A stretch of 64,000 nucleotides of DNA from NCBI RefSeq assembly GCF_004168035.1, contig NZ_SDPU01000001.1, positions 186,001 through 250,000 of the forward strand. Direction: 5' to 3'. The notes under the pieces were generated by a model, which had not been told where the DNA came from, did not search any database, and worked only from the letters and a program-made list of their open reading frames with translations. The stretch is from Nocardioides iriomotensis. Lineage in GTDB: Bacteria; Actinomycetota; Actinomycetes; Propionibacteriales; Nocardioidaceae. How positions within the stretch are numbered: the stretch's first letter is position 1; each line of letters opens with the position of its first letter. The position numbers and the translations under genes are program-made. Of the stretch, positions 1-10,500 are shown one piece after another.

Positions 1-858
1 CGCCGGGTTCACCAAGCTCCCCGTGCCCGGGGACCCCGACACCGACGTCTGGAACTGGGTCACGATCACCGCCCGCGGCGACGTCAGCTACGACGTGTCG
101 CTGTGGACCGACCCCGGCGCGGAACGCATCGAGCCGGGCGTGTGGCGCGACGTGACCCGGTTCCCGTTCTCGTACCGGCGATGGACGTCAACGGCGAGAA
201 CCGCGGCTGCAACTGGCTCTACGGCTGGTTCGCCGTCGACCGTGCCGACTACGACGCCGCCGGCAACCTCGCCTACCTCGAGGTCCGGCTCGAGCAGCGC
301 TGCGAGACGCCCGACGCGCCGCCTCTGCACGTGTACCTGCGCTGGGACCGCGACGCCCCCTCGCAGCCTCCGCCGCCGGGCGACCCCGCCGACCTCGCGT
401 GGCACCCGCCGGCGGGCGCCGTACCCGCCACCGGCCCGTACCTCTACTTCGAGACCGAGGCCGACAACGGCCTCGCCCACGGCGAGACCCGGCTGGTCAC
501 GCCGCAGACCGCCACACGCTCGTCGCTCACCAGCACCGAGCCGCGCACCTTTCAGATGATGTTCGAGACAGACGAGTACCTCGGCCGCTACGAGCTCACC
601 GCCGTCACCCCCGACGGCACCGACCAGTTCGTGCCGGCGCTCTACGAGGACGTCAGCTCGCCCAACCAGCGCAACCCGCTGGAGGCCGGGGTGGAGCTCA
701 GCGCGTTCTACACCGGCTGCGCCAGCGACGACGCCACCCTGGCCGTCGACCGCGCGGAGTACGACGCCGAGGGCCTGCGCCTGGTCGAGGTCCGGTTCCT
801 GCAGCCGTGCGGCGGGATGCTGTGGGGCGCCGCGCGCTGGGTCCGACCCGAAGGCTAG
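1..858 (+). pseudogene. Hypothetical protein gene, cut by the window edge and apparently frameshifted
   Basis: The 5' end lies outside the window. The first 180 bases read well in frame 2 (start of a protein-like stretch with YDVSLWTDPGAERIEPGVW). The sensible reading then jumps to frame 1 at about 176-182 and continues to the TAG at 856-858. The frame-1 part holds two related units: one with ENRGCNWLYGWFAVDRADYD followed by LEVRLEQRCE, and a shorter one with FYTGCASDDATLAVDRAEYD followed by LVEVRFLQPCGG. Each has a Cys pair and a V-DRA-YDA motif, which suggests a duplicated beta-rich, possibly secreted domain of unknown function. One missing base near 178 would restore a single frame. Whether this is a true mutation or a sequencing error cannot be told from the sequence. 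The stop overlaps the convergent GNAT gene in the four bases CTAG. Confidence 0.6.
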
Positions 859-1853
859 ACCTCCCGCTGCACCTCGACGCAGCGCTCGACCTCGCGGTAG
901 CCGAGCCGCTCGTTGACGGCGTTCATCGCGGCGTTCACGCCCGCGTTGCCGGTCATCAGGATCTGGCACTGCGGGAACGCCGCGCGGATCGCCTGGTGGT
1001 TGGCGACCTTCATGGCCAGCCCGAGCGCGTGGCCGCGGTGCTCGGGCAGCACGAGGGTGCCGCTCTGGAAGCCGCGGGTCGGGGCGTGGTCGCTGACCAT
1101 CGCCTCGGTGAGGCCGGCCATCGTCCCGTCCGGGGCCAGCGCGGCGACCGCGAACACGTGCCGGCCGACCCGGCGGTTCTGGGCCTCGCCGTCGCGGACG
1201 CGCTGCTCGTCCCAGACCTCCGCCTCGAGCTCGAGCTCGCCGCTGGGCGCCTCGTCGTTGAACGCCTCGTTGAGCCGGCAGAACTCCGCGAGAAGCTCGG
1301 GGGGAACCGCGTCGTCCCAGGCCACGAGCGTGTAGCCGTCGCTGCGCGCGGCCGCCTCGTGGGCCAGCATCTCCCACGTCGGTTCGGTCTCGGCGAGGTC
1401 CACGACCTTGATGCCCTCGTCGATCGCCTCGGTGAAGCCGGTCGCGCGCGAGAACGCCAGCGCGGGGCCGTCGGAACCGGACGGGACGTAGGCTTCCGCG
1501 ATCACGGTACGGCGGCCCTCCGCCTTGGCCGCGCCGAGGGCCGCGTCGACAAGCGCGGTGCCGATGCCCTTGCGCTGGTGGTCGGGGTGCACCTGGAGGT
1601 CGATGAAGCACAGGTGCGTGTTGTCCAGCGTCGGGAGGTTGAGGTAGGTGCGACCGACCATGCGGTCACCGTCGAACGCCCCGAGCATGTGATTGCGCCA
1701 GCCGGGGCGGCCACCCTCGACGTACGCCGGCCGCGCGCTCTCGAACGGTGCGTAGAAGTCGTAGGGGCGGTAGGCGTCCTCCGCCTGCTTGCCCACGAGC
1801 CAGAACTGCCGCAGCTGGTCCTCGTCGGACCGGTCGATCTCCCGGATCTCCAC
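855..1853 (-). CDS. Tandem GNAT-family N-acetyltransferase
   Basis: 332 residues from a GTG start. The N-terminal half carries the acetyl-CoA binding signature VHPDHQRKGIGTALV (about residues 89-103) after a beta strand CFIDLQV, typical of GNAT folds. The C-terminal half has a second, degenerate copy, LVLPEHRGHALGLAMKVANH, followed by NAAMNAVNERLGYREV. The protein is therefore a two-domain GNAT, like the mycothiol-synthase type of architecture, but the substrate is unknown. It is a single gene between glmM and a convergent hypothetical gene. No ribosome binding site is evident before the GTG. The family call is solid; acceptor and pathway cannot be named. Confidence 0.85.
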   Translation of the reverse strand: MEIREIDRSDEDQLRQFWLVGKQAEDAYRPYDFYAPFESARPAYVEGGRPGWRNHMLGAFDGDRMVGRTYLNLPTLDNTHLCFIDLQVHPDHQRKGIGTALVDAALGAAKAEGRRTVIAEAYVPSGSDGPALAFSRATGFTEAIDEGIKVVDLAETEPTWEMLAHEAAARSDGYTLVAWDDAVPPELLAEFCRLNEAFNDEAPSGELELEAEVWDEQRVRDGEAQNRRVGRHVFAVAALAPDGTMAGLTEAMVSDHAPTRGFQSGTLVLPEHRGHALGLAMKVANHQAIRAAFPQCQILMTGNAGVNAAMNAVNERLGYREVERCVEVQREV

Positions 1854-1909
1854 CGGCTCAGGGTAGGAGGGCGACGGGGTGACCGCACCCGAATTCGGCC
1901 AAACCGTGA

Positions 1910-1922
1910 CCCGGAAGCCGGG
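1910..1922 (-). terminator. Small hairpin just after glmM
   Basis: CCCGG-AAG-CCGGG lies 10 bases beyond the glmM stop codon, in the 78-base gap before the GNAT gene, which runs in the same direction. The stem is only 5 bp and there is no U tract, so this is a weak terminator or a chance GC-rich pairing. Confidence 0.25.
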
Positions 1923-1931
1923 ACGGCCCGG

Positions 1932-3305
1932 TCAGAGCGCGAGGCGGGCGCGGACCACGGCGGCGAGCCGCTCCGCGACCGTGCGGGCCTGCTCGGAGGT
2001 GCCGGCCTCGACCATCACCCGCACCAGCGGCTCGGTGCCCGAGGGACGCAGCAGGATCCGGCCGGTCTCGCCCAGCTCGGCCTCGGCCTCGGCGACCGCC
2101 GCCGCGACGAGGTGGTCCTCGTCGGTGCGGGACTTGTCGACGCCGTCGACGTTGACGAGGACCTGCGGCAGCCGGGTCATCACGCCGGCGAGCTCGCCGA
2201 GCCCGCGCTCGGTCTCGGCCATCCGGGCCAGGACGTGCAGAGCGGTGAGCAGGCCGTCGCCGGTGGTGGCGTGGTGCCGCATGATCACGTGCCCGGACTG
2301 CTCGCCGCCGAGCGTGTAGCCGACGGCGTTCATCGCCTCGAGGACGTAGCGGTCGCCGACCTTGGTCTGGCGGACGCCGATGCCGTGGGACTTCATCGCG
2401 TTGACGAAGCCGAGGTTGCTCATCACCGTCGCGACGACGGTGTTGTTGGCCAGCGTCCCGGCGTCGCGCATCGCGAGGGCGAGCACGGCGAGCAGCTGGT
2501 CGCCGTCGACGACGGTGCCCGCGTGGTCGACCGCGAGGCAGCGGTCGGCGTCCCCGTCGAGGGCGAAGCCCACGTCGGCGCCGTGCTCGAGCACCGCCGC
2601 CTGCACGCGCTCGAGGTGGGTCGAGCCGCAGCCGTCGTTGATGTTGAGCCCGTCGGGGCTGTCGTTGATCGCGATGACCTCGGCGCCGGCGTCGCTCAGC
2701 GCGAGCGGTCCGGCCTGGGAGGCGGCCCCGTGGGCGCAGTCGAGCACGACCCGGATCGGGCGGCCGTCGGCGGTGCGCGTGAGCGGACGGGTCAGCGTGG
2801 AGACGAGGTGCCGGGCGTAGTCGTCGACCGCGGCGGCGTACTCCTCGACTCGGCCGACGGCCCCGCCGGTCGGCCGGTCCCACGGCTCGCGGAGCCGCTC
2901 CTCGATGGCCAGCTCGATGGCGTCGTCGAGCTTCACGCCACCACGGGCGAGGAACTTGATGCCGTTGTCGGGCATCGGGTTGTGGCTGGCCGAGATCATC
3001 ACGCCGAGGTCGGCGTCGAGCGCGGCGGTGAGGTAGGCGACGCCGGGGGTCGGGACGACCCCGAGCAGCAGCACGTCCACGCCGGCGGAGGCGAGGCCGG
3101 CGACGACCGCCGCCTCGAGGAACTGACCTGAGATCCGGGTGTCGCGGCCGACCACGGCACGAGGCCGGTGCCCGTCCGCGTGACGGAAGGCACCGGCCTC
3201 GGCGAGGACGTGCGCGGCGGCGACCGAGAGGTCGAGCGTGAGCTCGGCGGTCAGCTCGCCGTTGGCGACACCACGGACACCATCGGTCCCGAAGATGCGA
3301 CCCAT
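1932..3305 (-). CDS. glmM: Phosphoglucosamine mutase
   Basis: 457 residues from ATG ([12 protein letters not shown]), the normal N terminus and length for GlmM. It interconverts glucosamine-6-phosphate and glucosamine-1-phosphate for UDP-GlcNAc and peptidoglycan synthesis in the cytoplasm. The phosphoserine loop is [14 protein letters not shown] with Ser107 as the catalytic residue, the metal loop reads LDGDADRCL, and the sugar-binding GGEQSGH and C-terminal phosphate-binding [14 protein letters not shown] motifs are present. An open frame extends 114 codons upstream, but this overlaps rpsI and is not conserved-looking. It lies 26 bases downstream of rpsI, in the rplM-rpsI-glmM order common in Actinobacteria. 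Confidence 0.96.
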   Translation of the reverse strand: MGRIFGTDGVRGVANGELTAELTLDLSVAAAHVLAEAGAFRHADGHRPRAVVGRDTRISGQFLEAAVVAGLASAGVDVLLLGVVPTPGVAYLTAALDADLGVMISASHNPMPDNGIKFLARGGVKLDDAIELAIEERLREPWDRPTGGAVGRVEEYAAAVDDYARHLVSTLTRPLTRTADGRPIRVVLDCAHGAASQAGPLALSDAGAEVIAINDSPDGLNINDGCGSTHLERVQAAVLEHGADVGFALDGDADRCLAVDHAGTVVDGDQLLAVLALAMRDAGTLANNTVVATVMSNLGFVNAMKSHGIGVRQTKVGDRYVLEAMNAVGYTLGGEQSGHVIMRHHATTGDGLLTALHVLARMAETERGLGELAGVMTRLPQVLVNVDGVDKSRTDEDHLVAAAVAEAEAELGETGRILLRPSGTEPLVRVMVEAGTSEQARTVAERLAAVVRARLAL

Positions 3306-3331
3306 GTCGTGATGCCGGGCAGCGAGCGCGA

Positions 3332-3832
3332 TCAGCGCTTGCTGTACTGCGGCGCCTTGCGGGCCTTCTTGAGACCGGCCTTCTTGCGCTCGATGACGCG
3401 CGGGTCGCGGGTCAGCAGGCCGGCCTTCTTCAGCGACGGGCGGTTGGCCTCGACGTCCACGGCGTTGAGCGCGCGGGCGACACCGAGGCGCAGCGCACCG
3501 GCCTGGCCGGTGATGCCGCCGCCGTGGATGCGGGCGATGACGTCGAACCGGCCGACCAGGTCGGTCGTCACGAACGGCTCGTTGACGACCTGCTGGTGCA
3601 GCTTGTTCGGGAAGTAGGAGTCGAGCGCGCGGCCGTTGACGGTCCACTGGCCGGTGCCGGGCACGAGGCGGACGCGGGCGACGGCCTCCTTGCGGCGGCC
3701 GGTGGCCTGCGCGGGGGCGATCGTCGCCGGGCGCGCCGGGGCGTCCTCGCTCGGAGCGCTCTCCGAGCTGTAGGCCACGCCCTGCTCGTCGACCTCGTAG
3801 GTCTCCTCGACCTCGGTGGTGGTTTCAGTCAC
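3332..3832 (-). CDS. rpsI: 30S ribosomal protein S9 (uS9)
   Basis: 166 residues. The conserved S9 core starts near residue 45 ([19 protein letters not shown]) and ends with the basic tail [12 protein letters not shown], whose terminal SKR reaches the P-site tRNA in known ribosomes. The first ~40 residues form an acidic, low-complexity extension ([13 protein letters not shown]), longer than in E. coli S9 and usual for this lineage. It is 54 bases downstream of rplM, and the two genes are normally co-transcribed. Confidence 0.97.
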   Translation of the reverse strand: MTETTTEVEETYEVDEQGVAYSSESAPSEDAPARPATIAPAQATGRRKEAVARVRLVPGTGQWTVNGRALDSYFPNKLHQQVVNEPFVTTDLVGRFDVIARIHGGGITGQAGALRLGVARALNAVDVEANRPSLKKAGLLTRDPRVIERKKAGLKKARKAPQYSKR

Positions 3833-3886
3833 GGTGATTCTCGTCCTCAGTGTTGCGCTGGGTTTCTCGGGCTGCGCGGGGCGCGA

Positions 3887-4336
3887 TTACTGCGAGACCT
3901 GGGTGATCTCGAACGGCTGGGCCTTCTGGGCCTGGTGCGGGTGGTTGGGGCCCGCGTAGACCTTGAGCTTCTTCAGCATCTGCCGGCCGAGACGGTTCTT
4001 GGGGAGCATGCCCCAGACCGCCTTCTCGATCGCCCGGCGCGGGTCCTTGTCGAGCAGCTCGCCGAAGGGGGTGGCCGACAGGCCGCCCGGGTAGCCGGAG
4101 TGGCGGTAGGCCAGCTTGGTGGTCTTCTTGTCACCGGACAGCGCGACCTTGTCGGCGTTGACGATGATGACGAAGTCGCCGCCGTCGACGTGCGGGGCGA
4201 ACGTCGGCTTGTGCTTGCCGCGAAGCAGGGTCGCGGTCTGGACGGCGAGGCGTCCGAGCACCACGTCGGTGGCGTCGATGACGTGCCACTGGCGCTGGAT
4301 GTCCGCGGGCTTCGGGCTGTACGTACGCACGGTCAT
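3887..4336 (-). CDS. rplM: 50S ribosomal protein L13 (uL13)
   Basis: 149 residues, normal length. Recognised from [15 protein letters not shown] near the N terminus, [17 protein letters not shown] in the middle and the signature [21 protein letters not shown] near the C terminus. It is the first gene of the rplM-rpsI-glmM unit and starts with ATG. Its promoter must lie in the 382-base gap upstream, shared with the divergent gltA. Confidence 0.97.
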   Translation of the reverse strand: MTVRTYSPKPADIQRQWHVIDATDVVLGRLAVQTATLLRGKHKPTFAPHVDGGDFVIIVNADKVALSGDKKTTKLAYRHSGYPGGLSATPFGELLDKDPRRAIEKAVWGMLPKNRLGRQMLKKLKVYAGPNHPHQAQKAQPFEITQVSQ

Positions 4337-4718
4337 TGCCTATCGATCGAGATCGGTTTGTCGGTCTTGCGGCGGGCGCCCCGCACGTGCCGGGACCCCG
4401 GTGGACACCAGGGAAGGACACGGGAGCAGCCGCGACCGTCGAGAATACCGGCGGCCCGAGCCCCAGGTCAAAGTGACGGCCCCCGGGCACGAGCGGAGCG
4501 GCTGCCGGGGACGGGCCGGACGTGACGCACGCCACCAACCCGTGGACCCCTCGTTTCACGTTCCTGGGAACGCGGGCATAAATTAGCAGCGAAGTTCCCT
4601 GTGATTCGCAGACCACCGCCCGTCGATCGGGACCCGATCGACGACCAGCCACCCGGCAGGCGCACGCACCCCTGATACGCGCGGACCGGCCGGGTCATCG
4701 AAGAAGCGAGGAGCCCTC
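4337..4718. promoter_or_regulatory. Divergent rplM/gltA promoter region
   Basis: No gene is seen here. A possible gltA promoter is TTCACG (4555-4560), an 18-base spacer and TAAATT (4579-4584). The same AT-rich spot read on the other strand offers TAATTT as a possible -10 for rplM. A perfect 23-base dyad at 4621-4643 lies between the putative gltA start site and the gene. The remaining bases next to rplM presumably form its leader. All assignments here are by eye. Confidence 0.45.
4621..4643. repeat. Perfect 11-bp dyad upstream of gltA
   Basis: CGTCGATCGGG, one central A, then CCCGATCGACG: both arms match in all 11 positions. It ends 75 bases before the gltA start codon and lies downstream of the candidate promoter. 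The single-base spacer fits a protein operator better than a terminator. As RNA it could form a 9-bp stem with a 5-base loop in the gltA leader. The binding protein is unknown. Confidence 0.6.
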
Positions 4719-6067
<1,349 letters not shown>

Positions 6068-6071
<4 letters not shown>

Positions 6072-6556
6072 CGGCCGCGCGCCGTCGGCGCACCGGCCGC
6101 GTGCTGGGTCTCGTCGTCGCCACCCTGGTGGTGACGGCGGGCCCGGCCGCGGCCCGTGTCGTCGAGGGCACCGCCGGCAACGACCACCTCGACGGCAAGG
6201 ACTCCGCCGACGTGCTGCGGGCCAAGGCCGGTGACGACCTGCTGCACGCCTTCCCCGGCCACGACCGCCTGTACGGCGGGTCGGGACGCGACGCGCTGTA
6301 CGGCGGGCCCGGCGACGACGTCCTGCGCGGCGGCGGCGGCCGGGACCACCTCTCGGCCAACGAGGGCAACGACGTCCTGCACGCCGGAGGCAACGACTTC
6401 ATCGACGCCGGCCGCAACCGCGACCACGTGATCGTGCGTCGGGCGAAGCCGGGCATGGAGATCCACTGCGCCGAAGGTCGAGACCGGCTGACGTTCCACG
6501 GCTCGCACCGCGGCGTGAAGGTGATCGGCTGCGAGAAGGTCCGTACCGTCCGATGA
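6068..6556 (+). CDS. Small secreted RTX-repeat (hemolysin-type calcium-binding) protein
   Basis: 162 residues from the GTG that overlaps the gltA stop. Residues ~1-28 form a signal peptide (RRRR, then VLGLVVATLVVTAGPAAA). The body has degenerate nonapeptide calcium-binding repeats: EGTAGNDHLDG, GGSGRDALYG, GGPGDDVLRGGGGRDHL, GNDVLHAGG. The C-terminal ~45 residues hold two Cys in a pattern CAEGRDR...VIGCEKVR, which recurs in the second RTX protein at 13408-14043. It is predicted to be exported by Sec and to fold on binding calcium outside the cell. No role is known. The start is also coupled (ATGA) to the downstream HAD gene. Confidence 0.75.
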
Positions 6557-7167
6557 GCGCGCCCTCCGCGGTCGTCTTCGACCTCGGCAACGTGCTCATC
6601 CGCTGGGACCCCCGGCCCGCGCTCGCCGCGGCGGTCGGCGACGACGAGGCCGACCGGATCCTGGCCGCCGACGACTTCGACTTCGGCGCCTGGAACGCCG
6701 CCCAGGACGCCGGCCGCCCATTCGAGCAGGGTGAGGAGGAGGTCGCCGCCTCACACCCGCACTGGGCCGAGCACGTCCGCGGCTACCGGCCGCACTTCGA
6801 GCACTCCCTCACCGGGACGGTCGACGACACCGTCGCGATCCTGCGCGACCTGCACGAGGCGGGCGTCCCGGTCTTCGCGCTCACCAACTGGTCGGCCGAG
6901 ACCTTCCCCCTGGCCCGGGAGCGCTACGAGTTCCTCGCCCTGTTCGACGACGTCGTCGTCTCCGGGGCCGAGGGCGTCGCGAAGCCCGACCCGGCGATCT
7001 TCGAGGTGCTGCGCGAGCGCGTCGGCCGGCCGCTGGAGGAGTGCGTCTTCGTCGACGACGGGCCGCACAACGTGGCCGCCGCGGCCGACGCCGGGATGGA
7101 CGCGATCCGGTTCACCGACACCGGCCACCTGCGCGACGACCTGCGCGCCCGCGGCCTCCCCGTCTAG
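6553..7167 (+). CDS. HAD-IA family hydrolase
   Basis: 204 residues. All four HAD motifs are visible: motif I VVFDLGNVL (the second Asp is replaced by Gly-Asn, as in the YihX/epoxide-hydrolase-like subgroup), motif II ALTNWS, motif III Lys in GVAKPDPAIFEVL and motif IV VFVDDGPHNV. The FDLGNVLIRWDP start is typical of YihX-type alpha-D-glucose-1-phosphate phosphatases, though substrate cannot be fixed from sequence. It overlaps the RTX gene by 4 bases and ends the gltA unit. A hairpin follows 5 bases after the stop. Confidence 0.88.
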   Translation: MSAPSAVVFDLGNVLIRWDPRPALAAAVGDDEADRILAADDFDFGAWNAAQDAGRPFEQGEEEVAASHPHWAEHVRGYRPHFEHSLTGTVDDTVAILRDLHEAGVPVFALTNWSAETFPLARERYEFLALFDDVVVSGAEGVAKPDPAIFEVLRERVGRPLEECVFVDDGPHNVAAAADAGMDAIRFTDTGHLRDDLRARGLPV

Positions 7168-7172
7168 CTCCC

Positions 7173-7191
7173 CCTGGGGCACTTCCCCAGG
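7173..7191 (+). terminator. Hairpin after the HAD gene
   Basis: CCTGGGG-CACTT-CCCCAGG is a perfect 7-bp stem starting 5 bases past the TAG. It has no T-run. It also overlaps the first box (ACTTCCCCAG) of the repeated 71-nt element, so it may have a second function. Confidence 0.5.
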
Positions 7192-7251
7192 TGGAGGGAC
7201 GGTTCCCTAGGCGCATGCGCCTTGTGAAGCGTCCATAACCCCGCGTTACAG
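7181..7251. repeat. 71-nt conserved intergenic element, copy 1
   Basis: It aligns without gaps to 24658-24728. The first 10 bases (ACTTCCCCAG) are identical, the middle differs, and the last 37 bases (7215-7251) match at 34 positions, including 24 consecutive identical bases (7228-7251). The conserved core contains TAAC-N5-GTTA. The variable middle keeps a short hairpin in both copies, with different bases. Orientation and function are unknown. Here it lies between two gene ends, so it is not an obvious promoter. Confidence 0.75.
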
Positions 7252-7500
7252 CTGGTCACGCCCGCACTGACCAGACCAGCAGGCGTAGGCCGGGTATCAC
7301 CGCGCGGCCGGGCGGCTCCTCCCCCGCATGCCACCGATCACTCCCCACCCGCTCGCGACGTGGGTGTCGATGCAGGTGTCGCCGCAGCGCCACGACCGGC
7401 TTCGCCGGCGTCGCCGCGCCGCTCGCCTCCTCGCCGCCCGCCGTGCGGCCGCCGCCGTCGACAAGGGCACGGTCGTCACCGCGCTCCCGAAGATCCCCGC

Positions 7501-10500
7501 TCAGCGCACGAAGACCGCGACCGTCCGTCCGGGCACGGTCACCTCGTCGCCGGCTACCTCCGACTGACGCACGACGGCGTCGGCGCCGCGCTGCTGCACC
7601 CCGTGCAGCCGCCACCCGGCGCCGACGTCGGCGACCGTGGTCGCGTCCGGTGACGCGTTGAAGACCACGAGCACGCCGTCCCGGGCCGGGTCGACCGCGG
7701 TGCCCTGGGTGTCGTCGAGCAGCATCGCGACCACGCCGGGGTCGGCCGCGGGGAACGACACCTTCTGCTGGATCGCGGCGGCGTCGCCGAGCCGGAACAG
7801 CCGTGACGACGACCGGATCCGCAGCAGGTCGAGGGCGGCCGCGTGCGCGGCGTCCATCGCGGCCGCCGTCGGTCGCAGCGCGGGGTCGGCCAGCAGCGGC
7901 CTCATGAAGGTCCACTTGCTGCCGTTGTCACCCTCGAGCGGCAGCCCGGAGCCGAACGTGCTCTCCCGCCGCGTCCAGTCGACCCGGTTGAACCAGTCGC
8001 CGGAGTCGTAGGAGTTCCGGTCCAGCGACTTCGACCGCAGGATGTCGGCGCCGGCGTGCCAGAACGACACGCCCTGCGAGAACGCCGTGGTCGCCAGCGC
8101 GACGGTGTTCATCCGGACCCGGTCGTCCATCGACGTGGCCGTCGGCAGCTTCATCGTCAGCGTGTCGAAGATCGTCTCGTTGTCGTGCGCGTCGACGTAG
8201 GTGATCGTCTCGTCGGGCTGGACGGCGTACCCGGCCGGGTGCCCGTCGTAGTCGACGTCCTTTCCGGCCACGGGCTCGCCGGTCTGGCTGCTCGTGAACG
8301 TGAAGTCCGCGAGGTTGCCGGCCAGGCCGAGCTTGACCAGGTCCTCCGCGTGCAGCAGCTCCGTGCGCTGCTCGGCAGCGGTGCCGTTGACGGCGTCGCC
8401 GTTGGGGTCGGTGAACAGGCCGGACGCGAAGCCCTGCACGCGCGGGTTGTCGTCGAACGGGCCGCCGCCCCGGACGGCGTCGCGCAGCCGGTCGGAGAAG
8501 GTCCCGATGCCGGTGCCGCCGAGGTTGCCCTGGCGGGCCTGCTCGAAACGCGCGTCGTCGGCGACCTCGCCGAAGTTCCAGCCCTCGCCGTACAGGTAGA
8601 TGCCGCGGCCGTCCACGCCGTCGCGCTCGAGCGTGAGCCGGTCGAGGGCCCGCCGCAGCCGCACCATGTTGTCCCGAGTGTGGTGGCCCATCAGGTCGAA
8701 GCGGAAGCCGTTGACCTTGTACTCGCGCGCCCAGGTGAGCACGGAGTCGATCATCAGCTTCTCCATCATGCGGTGCTCGGTCGCGGTGTTCTCGCAGCAC
8801 GTGGAGTGCTCGACCCCGCCGGTGGCGTCGAGGCGGTGGTAGTAGCCCGGCACGATCCTGTCGAGCACCGACCTGGCGCCCTGGCCGGACTGGGCGGTGT
8901 GGTTGTAGACGACGTCCATGACGACCTGGAGGCCCGCGCGGTTGAGCGCCGCGACCATCGAGCGGAGCTCCTTGGTGCGGCCCGCGCCCTCGGGGTCGGT
9001 CGCGTAGGAGCCCTCCGGCGTCGTGTAGTGGTACGGGTCGTAGCCCCAGTTGAACCCGTCCTCACCGCGGACCGCGTCGACGCAGGCCTGCTGCTTGTCG
9101 GAGTCGGGGGCGAACGACGGCAGGTCGCACGCCGGGGTCTTCTGCGCCGAGCGGCGCTCCTCGATGGTCGCGATGTCGAAGACCGGTAGCAGGTGCACGG
9201 TGTTGAGGCCGGCCCCGGCCAGCTCACGCAGGTGGCGCATGCCGGCGGAGTCGCGGTGGGTGAACGCCGCGAAGGTGCCGCGCTCCGCGGCCGGCACGGT
9301 CGCGTCGCCGATGGAGAAGTCGCGCACGTGCAGCTCGTAGACACTGCGGTCGACGGGCCGTGCGATCGTCGGCGCCTGCACCTGTGACCAGCCGGCGGGT
9401 GTCAGCGCGGGGTCGTCGAGGTCGGCGAGCACCGAGCGGGTCGAGTTGGTGGTCAGCGCGACGGAGTACGGGTCGGTGACGCGGTTGGTCTCGACCTTGC
9501 CGGTGGTCGGCGCGAAGACGCGGACCTCGTAGGTGTAGCGGGCGCCGGTCCACGACGGCTCGCCCGTGACGGTCCAGGAGCCGTCGTCGCCCCGTCGCAT
9601 CGGCACCCGCCGCTCGGCGACGCCCGGCCGCTCCAGCAGCAGGTCGACGCGCTGCGCCGTGGGCGCCCAGACGGCGAGGCTCGGCCGGCCCTTCGACCAG
9701 CTCGCGCCGAGCGTACGACCGGCGGCCGCGTCGCCGTACAGGTCGTCGAGCACGCCGGGGACCTGCACACCCGTGGCGTCGGTGAGCCCGCCGAGGTCGT
9801 CGTACGACGCGACCGCCAGCTGGCCGCGGAGCAGCTCTCCCGCTCGCCGCACGGCGTCCCTCGAGAGCCGGAAGGCCTCGTAGCCGGCGAGGTGCGGGAA
9901 GTCGGCGAGCACGTCTGCCGGCAGACCCGCGGGGTCGTAGGTGAGCGGGACCGAGGTGCCGCCGGTGACGGCCTCGGCGTCGACCTCGAGCGTGCCGTCG
10001 GGCGAGGAGTACAGGCGGTGGCGGCTGCCGGGCTTCGGCGTCGGCACGTCCCAGGCGACCAGGTCGTCGCGCAGCCACTGGGCCTTGGCCTTGGTGAGGT
10101 CCGGCGTCGCGCCGGCGGCGCGGGTGGTCACGGTGAGCACGTGGGTCGCGAGGTCGTAGGAGAACACCACCGCGGTGCCGTCGGACGGGACGGTGAAGCC
10201 GATGTTGCCGCCATCGCGCGCGCCCCCCGCTCCGTAGTTCTCGTCCCAGCTCAGCCCGTGCGCGGCCTTGACCTCGTAGCTGCCGGCCGGGATGCCGGTG
10301 GTCCTGTGCGTGAACGTACCGTCCCCGTCCGGATCCTTCAGCCAGGCGGCCATGCAGCCGGGCGACCAGTCGCCGGGGCAGCCGAGCTCGTCCTGGAACG
10401 AGCCGGCCGCGGTGACGATCGGGCCCTCCGCGTCGGTGGTGACGTAGTGGCTGCCGTGGTCGTAGAAGAACGTCACGTCGCGGGCGGCAGCCAGGTCGAG

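Larger units (their letters stand above)
7168..7500. other. Non-coding gap between convergent HAD and amylase genes
   Basis: The 333-base gap holds a terminator-like hairpin (7173-7191), copy 1 of the 71-nt repeated element (7181-7251) with an inner hairpin AGGGA-CGGT-TCCCT (7195-7208), a perfect 14-bp palindrome AGGCGCATGCGCCT (7209-7222) and a further 7-bp stem CTGGTCA/TGACCAG (7252-7274). A reading frame from ATG 7328 (79 codons) runs into the amylase 3' end but has no recognisable content. I do not call a gene. Confidence 0.5.

Noticed and set aside
7181-7251. Known riboswitch such as the c-di-AMP (ydaO) type
   Set aside because: I could not match the consensus helices or conserved loops; one copy has no gene downstream in either direction.
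7328-7567. 79-codon plus-strand frame after copy 1 of the 71-nt element
   Set aside because: It runs into the amylase gene antisense, has low-complexity Arg/Ala content and no ribosome binding site; I see no protein family in it.
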